A DNA stretch of 64,000 nt from positions 620,001-684,000 of the forward strand of contig JAUIDI010000002.1 of assembly GCA_030428705.1 (NCBI GenBank), in the 5' to 3' direction. Under the pieces are notes generated by a model. The model saw nothing but the letters and a program-made list of their open reading frames with translations, searched no databases and was not told where the DNA came from. Source of the stretch: Bacteroidia bacterium (lineage in GTDB: Bacteria; Bacteroidota; Bacteroidia; Flavobacteriales; Flavobacteriaceae). Shown here piece by piece: positions 42,544 to 51,679 of this stretch. The position numbers were made by a program, and so were the translations under genes. Within the stretch, counting starts at the first letter, position 1; each line of letters opens with the position of its first letter.

Positions 42544-45356
42544 TTGGTTTTTTCTGCTTTGACCTTAGGACGGGTCATATTATCCTTCGACTTGTCGAAC
42601 ACAAAATCGATTACCTGTTGATGTCGCATTTTAGAACGGACCGCACTACCTGCTGCCGGAGATGCATAGAACCTTCTTGAAGCGACCCTGAACTTATGCG
42701 CATCGCTAAAATGCATCATCAAATGGCTCCATGCGCCCATATTGCGCGGTTCTTCCTGTGCCCATACCAAATCATCGGCAAACTTGTATTTTGCAATGAT
42801 ATTCTTTATCTCTTCGCTTGGTAACGGGAACAACTGTTCCAGACGTACCAAAGCCACATCCTCACGGCCATCCTCTTCTTTTCGGGCCAATAGGTCGTAA
42901 TAGAATTTTCCGGTACAGAACACCAACGATTTTACTTTTTTCACATCGACGGATCCGTCGTCGAGCACCTCATGGAAACTTCCGTTTGCCAATTCTTCTA
43001 CGGTCGAAACTGCCTTCGGATGGCGCAACAGGCTTTTCGGGGTAAAAATGACCAGAGGTTTTCTGAAATTTACCTTCATTTGTCTGCGTAGGATATGGAA
43101 TATCTGTGCCGGTGTCGTTACATCGGCCACGTACATATTATCCCTCGCACATAGTTGCAGATAACGCTCCATACGTGCCGAAGAATGCTCCGCACCCTGA
43201 CCTTCATAGCCATGGGGAAGCAGCATGACCAATCCGTTTTGAAGCTTCCATTTATCTTCGGCGGCAGATACATATTGATCGATCATAATCTGCGCACCGT
43301 TACTGAAATCACCGAATTGGGCCTCCCAAATGGTTAAGGTATTCGGACTTGCCATGGCATAACCATAATCAAAACCTACGACACCGTACTCCGACAACAA
43401 CGAATTGTAGATTTGAAACTGTCCTTGTTTTTTGGAAATATTGTTCAAGAGCATTATCTCTTCCTCGCTCTCTTCTACTTTCATGACGGCATGGCGGTGC
43501 GAAAAAGTCCCACGCTCCACATCTTGGCCTGACATACGAACATCAAAACCTTCATGCAGTAAAGTACCATAGGCCAAAAGTTCGCCCATCGCCCAATCGA
43601 GATTATTGGTCTCGAAGAACATGTTCTTTCGATCTTTTACCAATTTTTCGACTTTGCGCAAGAATTTTTTATCGGAAGGAAGTTCGGTTATCGCCTTGGC
43701 GATCTCGGTCAACTTCTTTTTGTCGAACGAAGTATCTACAGGATCCATCATTTCCCATTCACGAACATTGACAAAGCCTTTCCACTCATCCGCCATAAAA
43801 GGCGTTATTATCGTCTTGTCCTCTTTTCTTGAATCTTCCAATTCTTCTTCCAGCGAAGCTTTATATTGCTCTTCAAGTTGCTTGACATATCCTTTTTCAA
43901 TTACCCCTTCCGTCAAAAGACGTTCGGCGTATATATCCCGAGGATTTTTATGCTTGGCAATCGCCTTATACAATTTAGGTTGGGTAAAACGGGGTTCATC
44001 CCCTTCATTGTGCCCGTATTTTCGATAGCCCAATAAATCGATAAAGACATCGCGTTTAAAGCGCATACGATACTCTAGGGCAAAAAGGGAAGCATGTACT
44101 ACCGCCTCGGCATCATCAGCATTTACATGAAGTACGGGGCTCAAAGTAACCTTGCCTACATCAGTACAGTAGGTCGACGTTCTGGCATCGAGATAGTTCG
44201 TTGTAAAACCGATTTGGTTGTTTACCACGATATGGATCGTTCCCCCGGTCCTGTACCCGTCAAGATCGGCCATCTGAACTACTTCGTAGACCAGGCCTTG
44301 GCCGGCAATTGCAGCATCGCCATGTACCACTATTGGCAAGACTTTCGAAAAATCATCGGCGTAATGCGCGTCTTGTTTGGCCCTGGTAATTCCTTCCACC
44401 ACCGCACCAACGGTCTCTAAATGCGAGGGGTTAGGGGCAATGTTCATTCTTATCTTGTTTCCGTTATCGGTTTTTCTTTCGGACGTCCATCCCAAGTGGT
44501 ACTTTACGTCGCCATCGAAAATCTCTTCCTCATAATCCTTACCGTCGAATTCGCTAAAAATATCCTTTGCTGCCTTACCAAAAATATTTGTCAGTACGTT
44601 CAGTCGCCCCCGGTGCGCCATGCCCATTACGAACTGCTCGACCCCCAATTCGGCCGCTCTTTCGACAACGGCATCCAAAGCAGGAATCAACGATTCGTTA
44701 CCTTCCAACGAAAACCGTTTTTGGCCGACATATTTTGTGTGTAAAAATCCTTCAAAAGAAACGGCCTCGTTCAACTTCTTTAGAATGTGTTTCTTTTGTC
44801 CGATATCAAATTGCGGATGATTGTCATTGACATTCAGCCAATTTTGGATCCACTCGATGCGTTCGGGGTTTCTTATGTACATATATTCGACCCCGATGGC
44901 ATCGCAATATATCTTTTGCAAATGGACTATGATTTCGCGAAGTGTAGCGGGGCCCAGGCCCAAAATTTCCCCGGCATTGAACGTAGTGTCAAGGTCCTCG
45001 TTGGAGAGCCCGAAATTCTCAATATCCAGGGTTGGAGAATACTTTCTTCTTTCCCTTACCGGATTTGTTTTTGTGAACAGATGCCCCCTACTGCGATACC
45101 CGTCGATCAAACGAATGACCTGAAACTCTTTTTGTAGTGACCGGGGCATGTCCAAGGGTTGGCCATTGTTAATGCCCGCAGCGGCCGTTATCGTCTGAAC
45201 ATCCAGTTCATCGAGCGAGCTTTCCACGCCAAAATCAAAACCTTGGAAAAAGGCCCTCCAACTTGGTTCTACGCTATCGGGATGTTGCAGATATTTGTCA
45301 TAAAGCTCTGCAAAAAAAGAAGTATGTGCAGTGTTTAAAAAGGAAAATTTATCCAT
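42540..45356 (-). CDS. sucA: 2-oxoglutarate dehydrogenase E1
   Basis: 938 aa, standard length. Thiamine-diphosphate-dependent decarboxylase of the TCA cycle. Recognisable parts are the N-terminal FAELYDKYLQHPDSVEPSWRAFF, RLIDGYRSRGHLFTKTNP, VMGMAHRGRLNVLTNIFGK, HGDAAIAGQGLVYEVVQM, VVNNQIGFTT, DVFIDLLGYRKYGHNEGDEP, VERGTFSHRHAV and LLPHGYEGQGAEHSSARMERYLQLCA. Divergent from the gene at 45477. TATTTTTG (45392-45399) is a candidate -7 box. It starts the sucA-M23-sucB operon. Confidence 0.96.
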   Translation of the reverse strand: MDKFSFLNTAHTSFFAELYDKYLQHPDSVEPSWRAFFQGFDFGVESSLDELDVQTITAAAGINNGQPLDMPRSLQKEFQVIRLIDGYRSRGHLFTKTNPVRERRKYSPTLDIENFGLSNEDLDTTFNAGEILGLGPATLREIIVHLQKIYCDAIGVEYMYIRNPERIEWIQNWLNVNDNHPQFDIGQKKHILKKLNEAVSFEGFLHTKYVGQKRFSLEGNESLIPALDAVVERAAELGVEQFVMGMAHRGRLNVLTNIFGKAAKDIFSEFDGKDYEEEIFDGDVKYHLGWTSERKTDNGNKIRMNIAPNPSHLETVGAVVEGITRAKQDAHYADDFSKVLPIVVHGDAAIAGQGLVYEVVQMADLDGYRTGGTIHIVVNNQIGFTTNYLDARTSTYCTDVGKVTLSPVLHVNADDAEAVVHASLFALEYRMRFKRDVFIDLLGYRKYGHNEGDEPRFTQPKLYKAIAKHKNPRDIYAERLLTEGVIEKGYVKQLEEQYKASLEEELEDSRKEDKTIITPFMADEWKGFVNVREWEMMDPVDTSFDKKKLTEIAKAITELPSDKKFLRKVEKLVKDRKNMFFETNNLDWAMGELLAYGTLLHEGFDVRMSGQDVERGTFSHRHAVMKVEESEEEIMLLNNISKKQGQFQIYNSLLSEYGVVGFDYGYAMASPNTLTIWEAQFGDFSNGAQIMIDQYVSAAEDKWKLQNGLVMLLPHGYEGQGAEHSSARMERYLQLCARDNMYVADVTTPAQIFHILRRQMKVNFRKPLVIFTPKSLLRHPKAVSTVEELANGSFHEVLDDGSVDVKKVKSLVFCTGKFYYDLLARKEEDGREDVALVRLEQLFPLPSEEIKNIIAKYKFADDLVWAQEEPRNMGAWSHLMMHFSDAHKFRVASRRFYASPAAGSAVRSKMRHQQVIDFVFDKSKDNMTRPKVKAEKTK

Positions 45357-45476
45357 AAAAAGGTTTCTCTATCCTACAAACAAAATAAATTCAAAAATAC
45401 AACATTTACATTTTCTGCATGTTATCTTAGTAGCAATAATGAAGAAACTTAGAGGATAATCACAAAAATATATCAA

Positions 45477-45992
45477 ATGACGCCTAAAAACATTTTATTG
45501 TGCCTTATCGCTTTGGCTTTCGGCTTTTTTGCTTCTGCCCAGAACCTGAATGCCAAAGGCGATTTTTGGAGCCATGTTCGATTTGGTGGCGGACTTGGTC
45601 TCGGATTTACAAATGGAGGATTCAATGGCTCGATCTCACCTAGTGCGATCTATCAGGCCACCGACAATTTTGCCGTTGGCACGAGCCTCAGTTTCAATTA
45701 TGCCAAATTCAACGATAACAAGTTATTGGCATATGGAGGAAGTGTGCTTACATTGTTCAACCCGATCCAGTTCATTCAGTTATCGGCGGAGTTCGAAGAA
45801 CTCAGAATCAACAAGACCATTGCCGCCATACCCAATGATATCAAAGATGATTATTGGTCTCCAGGACTATTTCTTGGCCTCGGCTACACGGACCGGAACT
45901 TCACGGTCGGCATTCGATACGATGTACTTTACGATGACCAAAAAAGTATTTACGCCAATGCGTGGATGCCTTTTGTACGGGTGTATTTTTAA
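45477..45992 (+). CDS. Small outer-membrane barrel-like protein next to sucA
   Basis: 171 aa. Signal peptide ending FFASAQ, then strands such as VRFGGGLGLGFTNGGF, ATDNFAVGTSLSFNYAK, FIQLSAEFEELRIN, YWSPGLFLGLGYTDRNFTVGIRYDVLYDD and a last strand WMPFVRVYF. The pattern suits an eight-strand outer-membrane barrel. In related genomes such proteins are, as I recall, labelled alpha-ketoglutarate decarboxylase because of their position beside sucA; nothing in the sequence supports an enzyme. Function unknown. Confidence 0.75.
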   Translation: MTPKNILLCLIALAFGFFASAQNLNAKGDFWSHVRFGGGLGLGFTNGGFNGSISPSAIYQATDNFAVGTSLSFNYAKFNDNKLLAYGGSVLTLFNPIQFIQLSAEFEELRINKTIAAIPNDIKDDYWSPGLFLGLGYTDRNFTVGIRYDVLYDDQKSIYANAWMPFVRVYF

Positions 45993-46056
45993 AAATCTTG
46001 CGAAGTGTAATACAGGGAATTAATCCGCAAGGATATGTTTTGGGGGCTTTGTCGAT

Positions 46057-46410
46057 TCAATCATACTCCTCCTTCAATCTAATCTTTTGTAGTTCACGGC
46101 GAAGTACAAGGAAAGTTGCCATTTCGGCAAATTCAACGATATCGGCTTCCTTTGAGCCAACAATGGCCTTTTCGGGCACATCTATCAAGTACATGAGGTT
46201 GAGATAGTCGTTGAACTTTTCCATAAGAAGGAAATAAATCTTTTCATGAACCTCACGTTTTAACTCCTCAGGGGTAATCAAAAGTGTAAACCCAACAGAT
46301 ATGTTCGCCAATTGAAAATCTTTGAGCAATTGAACGATCAACTTTGTATAGCGATTTTCTTCCTGGGCCTTTCTCAAGACCTTAATACTGTTCACGTGGT
46401 GCTCGTTCAT
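46057..46410 (-). CDS. Conserved-looking cytoplasmic protein, unknown function
   Basis: 117 aa, no signal or membrane segment. Predicted mostly helical, with charged surfaces (VNSIKVLRKAQEENRYTKLIV, LKREVHEKIYFLLMEKFNDYL, VGSKEADIVEFAEMATFLVLRREL). It starts 15 bp downstream of the amidohydrolase stop, so it is probably the second gene of that operon. I do not recognise the family. The intact frame and codon pattern support a real gene. Confidence 0.7.
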   Translation of the reverse strand: MNEHHVNSIKVLRKAQEENRYTKLIVQLLKDFQLANISVGFTLLITPEELKREVHEKIYFLLMEKFNDYLNLMYLIDVPEKAIVGSKEADIVEFAEMATFLVLRRELQKIRLKEEYD

Positions 46411-46425
46411 ACCGAATACGACCTA

Positions 46426-47700
46426 TTACTGCTTAAAGACCACACCACTCTTCATCACAAAAACAACATTCTCAAGCGTATTGACATTTTTAAGGGGGTC
46501 TTCATCAACGGCAATTATATCGGCCAAAAAACCATCTTTCAATTGACCCAGATCACTTGCCATGCCCAATAGTTCGGCATTGGTAATGGTCGCCGAACGG
46601 ATCGTTTCGATAATGGGCATGCCGGCCTCGTGCATAAACCCGAATTCTTTGCCGTTTTCCCCATGTGGTGAAACCCCGGCATCAGTACCAAAAGCAATCG
46701 GCACCCCTTTTTTATAGGCCTTGCCAAAAGTAGCCTGACTGACAGGTCCTATCTCCCGTGCTTTTTGGGCAACCACTGGAGGCAGAAACCCTGGTATTTC
46801 GGCCATTTTTGCCGCAGCTTTTCCCGCAGATATGGTAGGCACCAAATAAGTATTGTGCTTTATCATCAGGTCCATGGTTTCCTCACTCATCAGGGTACCG
46901 TGCTCAATCGTTTTAATCCCTCCCTTGACCGCTCTTTGCATGCCTTCATCACCATGGGCATGGGCTGCGGTCAACATGCCATAATCTTTGGCCGTTTCTA
47001 CGATTCCCCTGATCTCTTCCTCTGTAAACTGGGGATTTTGTCCATTCTTCGCAACGCTCATTACCCCGCCGGTAGCCGTAATCTTGATTACATCGGCCCC
47101 GTTCTTGTAACGCTGTCGCACTGCTTTTTTAGCATCTTCGGGAGAATTGATCACTCCTTCCTTCGGGCCGGGATTCCTCATTAATTCCTTTTTCATTCCA
47201 TTGGTGGGATCGGCATGCCCACCAGTGGTTCCTATTGCCTTGCCTGCTGTGAAAATCCGTGGCCCTTTCACAACACCCTTGTTGATAGCGTTTCGCAAAG
47301 CGATATTCACTCCTGAGCCGCCCAAATCCCTGACCGTGGTAAAACCGGCCATCAAGGTTCGTTCGGCATATACGGTGGATTGAAAAGCAACATCGGCTTC
47401 GTTCTTTGTAAAACGCTCTATATATCTTGAAGGACTCGATTCCCCTTCGATATGCACATGCATATCAATAAACCCAGGAAGTACGACCTTATTTTTTAAG
47501 TCAATGACCTTATCATCCGAAGTGCCGTTGACAAAGCCGTTTTGTATCCTCATTATCCTATCGCCAGAAACAACGATCGTTTTTTCCGATAAGAGTTTGC
47601 CCGATTGCGTATCAACAATTTTTCCGCACTGTACATAGTAGTCCTGTGCCGTAACAACAGTTGTCAAAAAGAGGGTAAGCAGTAGTAAAAGTTTTTTCAT
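46426..47700 (-). CDS. Secreted amidohydrolase of the imidazolonepropionase-like group
   Basis: 424 aa. Signal peptide MKKLLLLLTLFLTTVVTAQ. Metal-dependent hydrolase TIM barrel: LPGFIDMHVHIEGESSP (first HxH), DVIKITATGGV (Lys that is usually carbamylated), MLTAAHAHGDEGMQ and KTIEHGTLM (metal-binding His), and IAFGTDAGVSPHGENG (catalytic Asp). The substrate is often a dipeptide or an imidazolone-like ring in this group; it cannot be fixed here. It starts 19 bp after a 36-bp palindrome and 98 bp from galE. Confidence 0.9.
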   Translation of the reverse strand: MKKLLLLLTLFLTTVVTAQDYYVQCGKIVDTQSGKLLSEKTIVVSGDRIMRIQNGFVNGTSDDKVIDLKNKVVLPGFIDMHVHIEGESSPSRYIERFTKNEADVAFQSTVYAERTLMAGFTTVRDLGGSGVNIALRNAINKGVVKGPRIFTAGKAIGTTGGHADPTNGMKKELMRNPGPKEGVINSPEDAKKAVRQRYKNGADVIKITATGGVMSVAKNGQNPQFTEEEIRGIVETAKDYGMLTAAHAHGDEGMQRAVKGGIKTIEHGTLMSEETMDLMIKHNTYLVPTISAGKAAAKMAEIPGFLPPVVAQKAREIGPVSQATFGKAYKKGVPIAFGTDAGVSPHGENGKEFGFMHEAGMPIIETIRSATITNAELLGMASDLGQLKDGFLADIIAVDEDPLKNVNTLENVVFVMKSGVVFKQ

Positions 47701-47718
47701 ATTGGTGGTATTTCAAAT

Positions 47719-47754
47719 AAAATGAGGGGAATATACGTATATTCCCCTCATTTT
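47719..47754 (-). terminator. 36-bp perfect palindrome, probable galE terminator
   Basis: The 18-base arm AAAATGAGGGGAATATAC is followed directly by its exact reverse complement, with no spacer. In RNA this forms a long hairpin ending in UUUU, 44 bp past the galE stop (47798). It works on either strand. It also lies within 20 bp of the amidohydrolase start, so it may double as a regulatory site for that gene. Confidence 0.75.
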
Positions 47755-47797
47755 CATAATTACCTTCAAATGAACCTATTATGTTTCAAAACAAGAA

Positions 47798-48814
47798 TCA
47801 TCTCCGTATTTTCTGTTCCCAGTCCCATGCGGATTTCATGGCTTCGTCCAAGGTGTACTCGGCCTTCCAACCCAATATTTCGTTCGCCTTGGTCGTATCT
47901 GCATAGGCGGTAGTTATATCACCGGGACGTCTTCCCACAATTTTATAGTTCAATTTTTTTCCCGAAACCCTTTCAAAACTTTGAATGGCCTCTAATACGG
48001 AACTTCCTTTGCCCGTACCTACGTTGAAGACTTCATAGTTCTCTTTATTTTTCCCTTCCAAAAGTCGTTTTAGGGCGATTACATGGGCCTTTGCCAAATC
48101 GACTACATAGATATAATCACGTATGCACGTACCATCTTCTGTCGGGTAATCATCACCAAAAACGGATAATTCTTCTCTTAATCCAACGCCTGTTTGTGTG
48201 ATAAACGGAACTAGATTTTGCGGAACGCCAATCGGCAGCTCACCAATTTCGGTACTCGGATGTGCCCCCATCGGATTAAAATATCGCAATGCGATCGCAT
48301 TTAAACCGGGGGTTACCTTACAGGTATCGGCAATAATCTCTTCACCCATCTGCTTTGTATTGCCATAGGGAGATTCGGCCGGTTTTACAGGTGCATCCTC
48401 CGTTATGGGCATCTTGTCGGCTTGGCCGTAAACCGTACAGGAAGAACTGAAAATAAAACTCGCCTTATTTTTCTTGCTCAATTCTTTTAGCAGATAAACA
48501 AGCGTACCAATGTTATTTTCATAATACAATAAAGGTTTTTCAACACTTTCGCCCACTGCCTTGGACGCTGCGAAATGGATAACGCCCTCAACATCGTGGT
48601 GCCTTTTGAAAAAATCCTCGACTTTGGCCTTTTCCTTAAGATCCAGCTTTTCGAAAATCGGGGTTTTACCTGTAATCGCCGTAATTCCCTTCAATACATT
48701 TTCCGAGGAATTCGAACAATCGTCTATAATAACCACTTCGAAACCTTCGTTTTGCAATTCGACAACAGTATGCGAACCGATAAAGCCCAATCCGCCTGTA
48801 ACAAGTATTTTCAT
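47798..48814 (-). CDS. galE: UDP-glucose 4-epimerase
   Basis: 338 aa. NAD-binding Rossmann motif VTGGLGFIGSHTVVEL, active-site Ser/Tyr/Lys in FSSSCTVYG and SPYGNTKQMGEEI, then NPMGAHPSTEIGE and VRDYIHV-like IRDYIYVVDLAKAHV. It interconverts UDP-glucose and UDP-galactose for surface polysaccharide and galactose metabolism. It starts 51 bp after the aminotransferase gene, and TAATTTTG (48845-48852) in this gap is a candidate -7 box. Probably part of a surface sugar module with the next two genes. Confidence 0.95.
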   Translation of the reverse strand: MKILVTGGLGFIGSHTVVELQNEGFEVVIIDDCSNSSENVLKGITAITGKTPIFEKLDLKEKAKVEDFFKRHHDVEGVIHFAASKAVGESVEKPLLYYENNIGTLVYLLKELSKKNKASFIFSSSCTVYGQADKMPITEDAPVKPAESPYGNTKQMGEEIIADTCKVTPGLNAIALRYFNPMGAHPSTEIGELPIGVPQNLVPFITQTGVGLREELSVFGDDYPTEDGTCIRDYIYVVDLAKAHVIALKRLLEGKNKENYEVFNVGTGKGSSVLEAIQSFERVSGKKLNYKIVGRRPGDITTAYADTTKANEILGWKAEYTLDEAMKSAWDWEQKIRR

Positions 48815-48865
48815 GTCTAATAATTCTGGTTAATGTACGAACATCAAAATTAACGATATCGTTTC

Positions 48866-50020
48866 TTACGGATTAACAAAACCGATGACCGTAGAAGAAA
48901 TAAAGGCAATCTGTTCATCGTCCAATTCGGTGTGCATCGGTAGCGAGATAACCTCTTCGACCAATTGATTGGTAACCGGAAAATCCTTTTCATCATATCT
49001 GGCATCGGTATAGGCCTTTTGCCGATGCAATGGTATCGGATAATACACGCCGCATGGAATATTTTTCTCGCCCAGATGTGCGACCAGGGCATCCCTTTTT
49101 CCGTTGGTTATCCGTAAGGTGTACTGATGAAAAACATGGCAGTCGCATGTATCGTTATCACCTTTACAGGTGTGATCTATTCTGGGCAACACTATATTTT
49201 CCTGTCCGGAAAAAGCGACCGAATACTTTTTGGCGGCTTCCCTCCTCCGACTGCAGTATTCATCAAGCTTTGGCAATTTGGCCCTTAAAACGGCAGCCTG
49301 AATGGAATCCAAACGCGAATTTACCCCTACGACATCGTGATGGTACCTTTCATACATGCCGTGGTTTACGACTCCTCTCAACGTATGGGCCAGGGTATCG
49401 TCATTTGTGAAAATAGCACCTCCATCACCATAGCAGCCCAAATTTTTTGATGGAAAAAACGAGGTCGCGCCGACATGGCCCATAGCACCCGATTTTTGTT
49501 TACGGCCATTTTTAAAAGTATAGCTGGCCCCGATGGCTTGGGCATTGTCTTCTATAACATAGAGGCCATGTTCTTCAGCAAGAGCCAAAATCCCATCCAT
49601 ATTGGCGCACTGACCAAAGAGATGTACGGGCACTATGGCCTTCGTCCTTGGTGTAATCGCCTTTTCGATCGCATTCAAATCGATATTAAAAGTCTCTGGA
49701 TCGACATCAACAAGAACCGGGGTCAATTGCAGAAGGGCGATTACCTCGACCGTTGCCGCAAAGGTAAAATCAGCGGTTATAACTTCATCACCCGGCTTTA
49801 AACCCAAACCCATCATGGCAATCTGTAGGGCATCTGTACCGTTTGCACACGGAATCACATGTTTAACTCCCAAATAGTCTTCTAGTTCTTTTTGAAATGC
49901 ATGGACCTCCGGCCCGTTGATAAAGGCCGAAGTTTCCATAATATTGGCAAGTGCGGAATTGACCTGGTCTTTTATTCCTTCATACTGGCCTCCCAAATCG
50001 ACCATCTGGATTCTTCTCAT
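48866..50020 (-). CDS. DegT/DnrJ/EryC1/StrS-family sugar aminotransferase
   Basis: 384 aa. PLP enzyme that aminates keto sugars (nucleotide-linked) for surface glycans. The active-site Lys is in ATSFFPSKNLGCYGDGGAIFTND; other markers are QMVDLGGQYEG, CANGTDALQIAMMGLGLKPGDEVITADFTF, HLFGQCANMD, VIEDNAQAIGA and RLDSIQAAVLRAKLP. An insert HTCKGDNDTCDCHVFHQY with three closely spaced Cys lies before the substrate-binding C-terminus; it is unusual and may bind a metal. TATTTTTG upstream (50046-50053) is a candidate -7 box. Confidence 0.92.
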   Translation of the reverse strand: MRRIQMVDLGGQYEGIKDQVNSALANIMETSAFINGPEVHAFQKELEDYLGVKHVIPCANGTDALQIAMMGLGLKPGDEVITADFTFAATVEVIALLQLTPVLVDVDPETFNIDLNAIEKAITPRTKAIVPVHLFGQCANMDGILALAEEHGLYVIEDNAQAIGASYTFKNGRKQKSGAMGHVGATSFFPSKNLGCYGDGGAIFTNDDTLAHTLRGVVNHGMYERYHHDVVGVNSRLDSIQAAVLRAKLPKLDEYCSRRREAAKKYSVAFSGQENIVLPRIDHTCKGDNDTCDCHVFHQYTLRITNGKRDALVAHLGEKNIPCGVYYPIPLHRQKAYTDARYDEKDFPVTNQLVEEVISLPMHTELDDEQIAFISSTVIGFVNP

Positions 50021-50112
50021 CGCGTATTTTAAACAAGTTTCTGCACAAAAATACGAAACGGGGAACTATGATTTCTTTAAAGAAACGTATTTTAGCCACA
50101 AACGATACTTAG

Positions 50113-51348
50113 GTGCAATTTGTCTATAATGTTGTAGCGCTCATCAGTTGGTTCTTCCTAAAATCAGTCGCGCTTTTCAATTCGAAGATCAGGCTTTTCG
50201 TCCAAGGCAGAAAAAATGTTATTCCGGACTTAAAAAATACTATTTCAGCATCCGACCAAATCATATGGGTGCACGTCGCATCGTTGGGAGAGTTTGAACA
50301 AGGGCTTCCTATAATGGAGAAATTACGTGCCGAATTCCCAACCTATAAAATATTGGTAAGCTTTTTCTCCCCCTCGGGATACGAAATCAAGAAAAATACG
50401 CCCGTTGCCGACTTTACCACCTATCTTCCCATTGATACGGCCAAAAATGCCTCTCTTTTTTTGGAGTTTGCACGTCCTCAATTGGCCATCTTCATCAAAT
50501 ATGAAATCTGGCCGAACTATTTGAAGGAGCTTGGCAAGAGACAGATCCCGACCATTTTGGTGTCCGCAATATTCAAAAAGAACCAAATTTACTTTAGAGG
50601 GTACGGCGGCTTTATGCGCAACGCCCTGAAAACTTTTTCGCATATTTTTTTGCAGGATAAGTCGTCCGCACGGTTACTCGAATCGATTGGGATAAAAAAT
50701 ACGACCATTGGCGGTGACACGCGTATCGATAGGGTTTCGGAAATTTTGGAACGCGATAACCGGCTCTCCTTTATGGAACAGTTCAAAAAAGACCGTCTAT
50801 GTTTTGTGGCGGGAAGCACTTGGCCCGAAGATGAAGCAGTCCTTATCGATTATATCAATAATGCGCCCAAGAACCTTAAGTATGTTTTGGCTCCCCATAA
50901 GATCGAAAACGGTAAAATCTTGGGGCTGACCGGCGCGATTTCGAAGAAAACGGTACGCTATTCCAAGCTCGACGAAAATACCATTGCCGACTATGAGGTG
51001 CTCATCATCGATCATATTGGACTGCTGACCAAAATATACAGCTATGCGGATATCGCTTATGTAGGTGGGGGTTTTGCCACAGGGCTTCACAACACCCTTG
51101 AACCCGCCGTTTTTGGAATTCCCGTAATTATCGGTCCTAATTACCGAGGTTTCAAGGAAGCCGAAGATCTGGTGGCCCAAAAAGGGATTCTACCCATCAA
51201 CGATAGCTTTCAGTTCAGTGAACTGATGAAAAAACTGCTCGACAATGATGGGCTTCGCGCAAAAGCCGGTGCCATAAACGCGTCGTACATAGCCAAAAAT
51301 AAGGGTGCAAGCATCCAAATCATCGAATTCATCCGTAAATTACTCTGA
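50113..51348 (+). CDS. waaA: Kdo transferase (3-deoxy-D-manno-octulosonic acid transferase)
   Basis: 411 aa from a GTG at 50113 (M-QFVYNVVALISWFF). It adds Kdo to lipid A precursors at the inner face of the inner membrane. An N-terminal membrane anchor is followed by WVHVASLGEFEQGLPIMEKLR, KILVSFFSPSGYE, IFIKYEIWPNYLKEL, GDTRIDRV, FVAGSTWPEDE, LAPHKIENG and AYVGGGFATGLHNTLEPAVFGIPVIIGPNY, the GT-B donor-site signature. Divergent from the aminotransferase, and followed by a small lipoprotein. Confidence 0.93.
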   Translation: MQFVYNVVALISWFFLKSVALFNSKIRLFVQGRKNVIPDLKNTISASDQIIWVHVASLGEFEQGLPIMEKLRAEFPTYKILVSFFSPSGYEIKKNTPVADFTTYLPIDTAKNASLFLEFARPQLAIFIKYEIWPNYLKELGKRQIPTILVSAIFKKNQIYFRGYGGFMRNALKTFSHIFLQDKSSARLLESIGIKNTTIGGDTRIDRVSEILERDNRLSFMEQFKKDRLCFVAGSTWPEDEAVLIDYINNAPKNLKYVLAPHKIENGKILGLTGAISKKTVRYSKLDENTIADYEVLIIDHIGLLTKIYSYADIAYVGGGFATGLHNTLEPAVFGIPVIIGPNYRGFKEAEDLVAQKGILPINDSFQFSELMKKLLDNDGLRAKAGAINASYIAKNKGASIQIIEFIRKLL

Positions 51349-51365
51349 ACCTATTTTGGCTTGGT

Positions 51366-51617
51366 ATGAAATTTTTCCGAATTATCCTGCTTTCAGCGGT
51401 ATGCTTCACCATCTTCTCTTGTCGGGAAACTTTGGGAGAACAACATCAAGATTCGCAAAAAGAACAAACGGTCCCACCCCGTGATAAAAAAGAAAATCCA
51501 AAACCACCCATCGACAATGGGGCACCGAATGGTGACAAGCCGGAATCGCCAAAATCTTCCCCTAAAAAACAAGTAAGAAAACAAGACACGCTCAAACCCT
51601 TGCGTGCCAGCCTTTAG
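51366..51617 (+). CDS. Small lipoprotein, Lys/Pro/Asp-rich
   Basis: 83 aa. Leader MKFFRIILLSAVCFTIFSC with lipobox IFSC; the rest is hydrophilic and low-complexity (KEQTVPPRDKKENPKPP, NGDKPESPKSSPKK). It looks unstructured and surface-anchored. It follows waaA by 17 bp and may be translated from the same message. No family is recognised; conservation cannot be tested here. Confidence 0.6.
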   Translation: MKFFRIILLSAVCFTIFSCRETLGEQHQDSQKEQTVPPRDKKENPKPPIDNGAPNGDKPESPKSSPKKQVRKQDTLKPLRASL

Positions 51618-51679
51618 TTCACAGTTCATTTCGGTTTGCCTTTTTTTGTTAGCTTTACAAAAACCAACAAACCATCTCG

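Noticed and set aside
45477-45992. Enzyme (2-oxoglutarate decarboxylase) next to sucA
   Set aside because: The sequence is a signal peptide plus beta strands of an outer-membrane barrel; the enzyme label would come only from position.
47719-47754. Palindrome as an insertion-sequence end or recombination site
   Set aside because: No transposase, target duplication or second copy is visible; position past galE fits a terminator.
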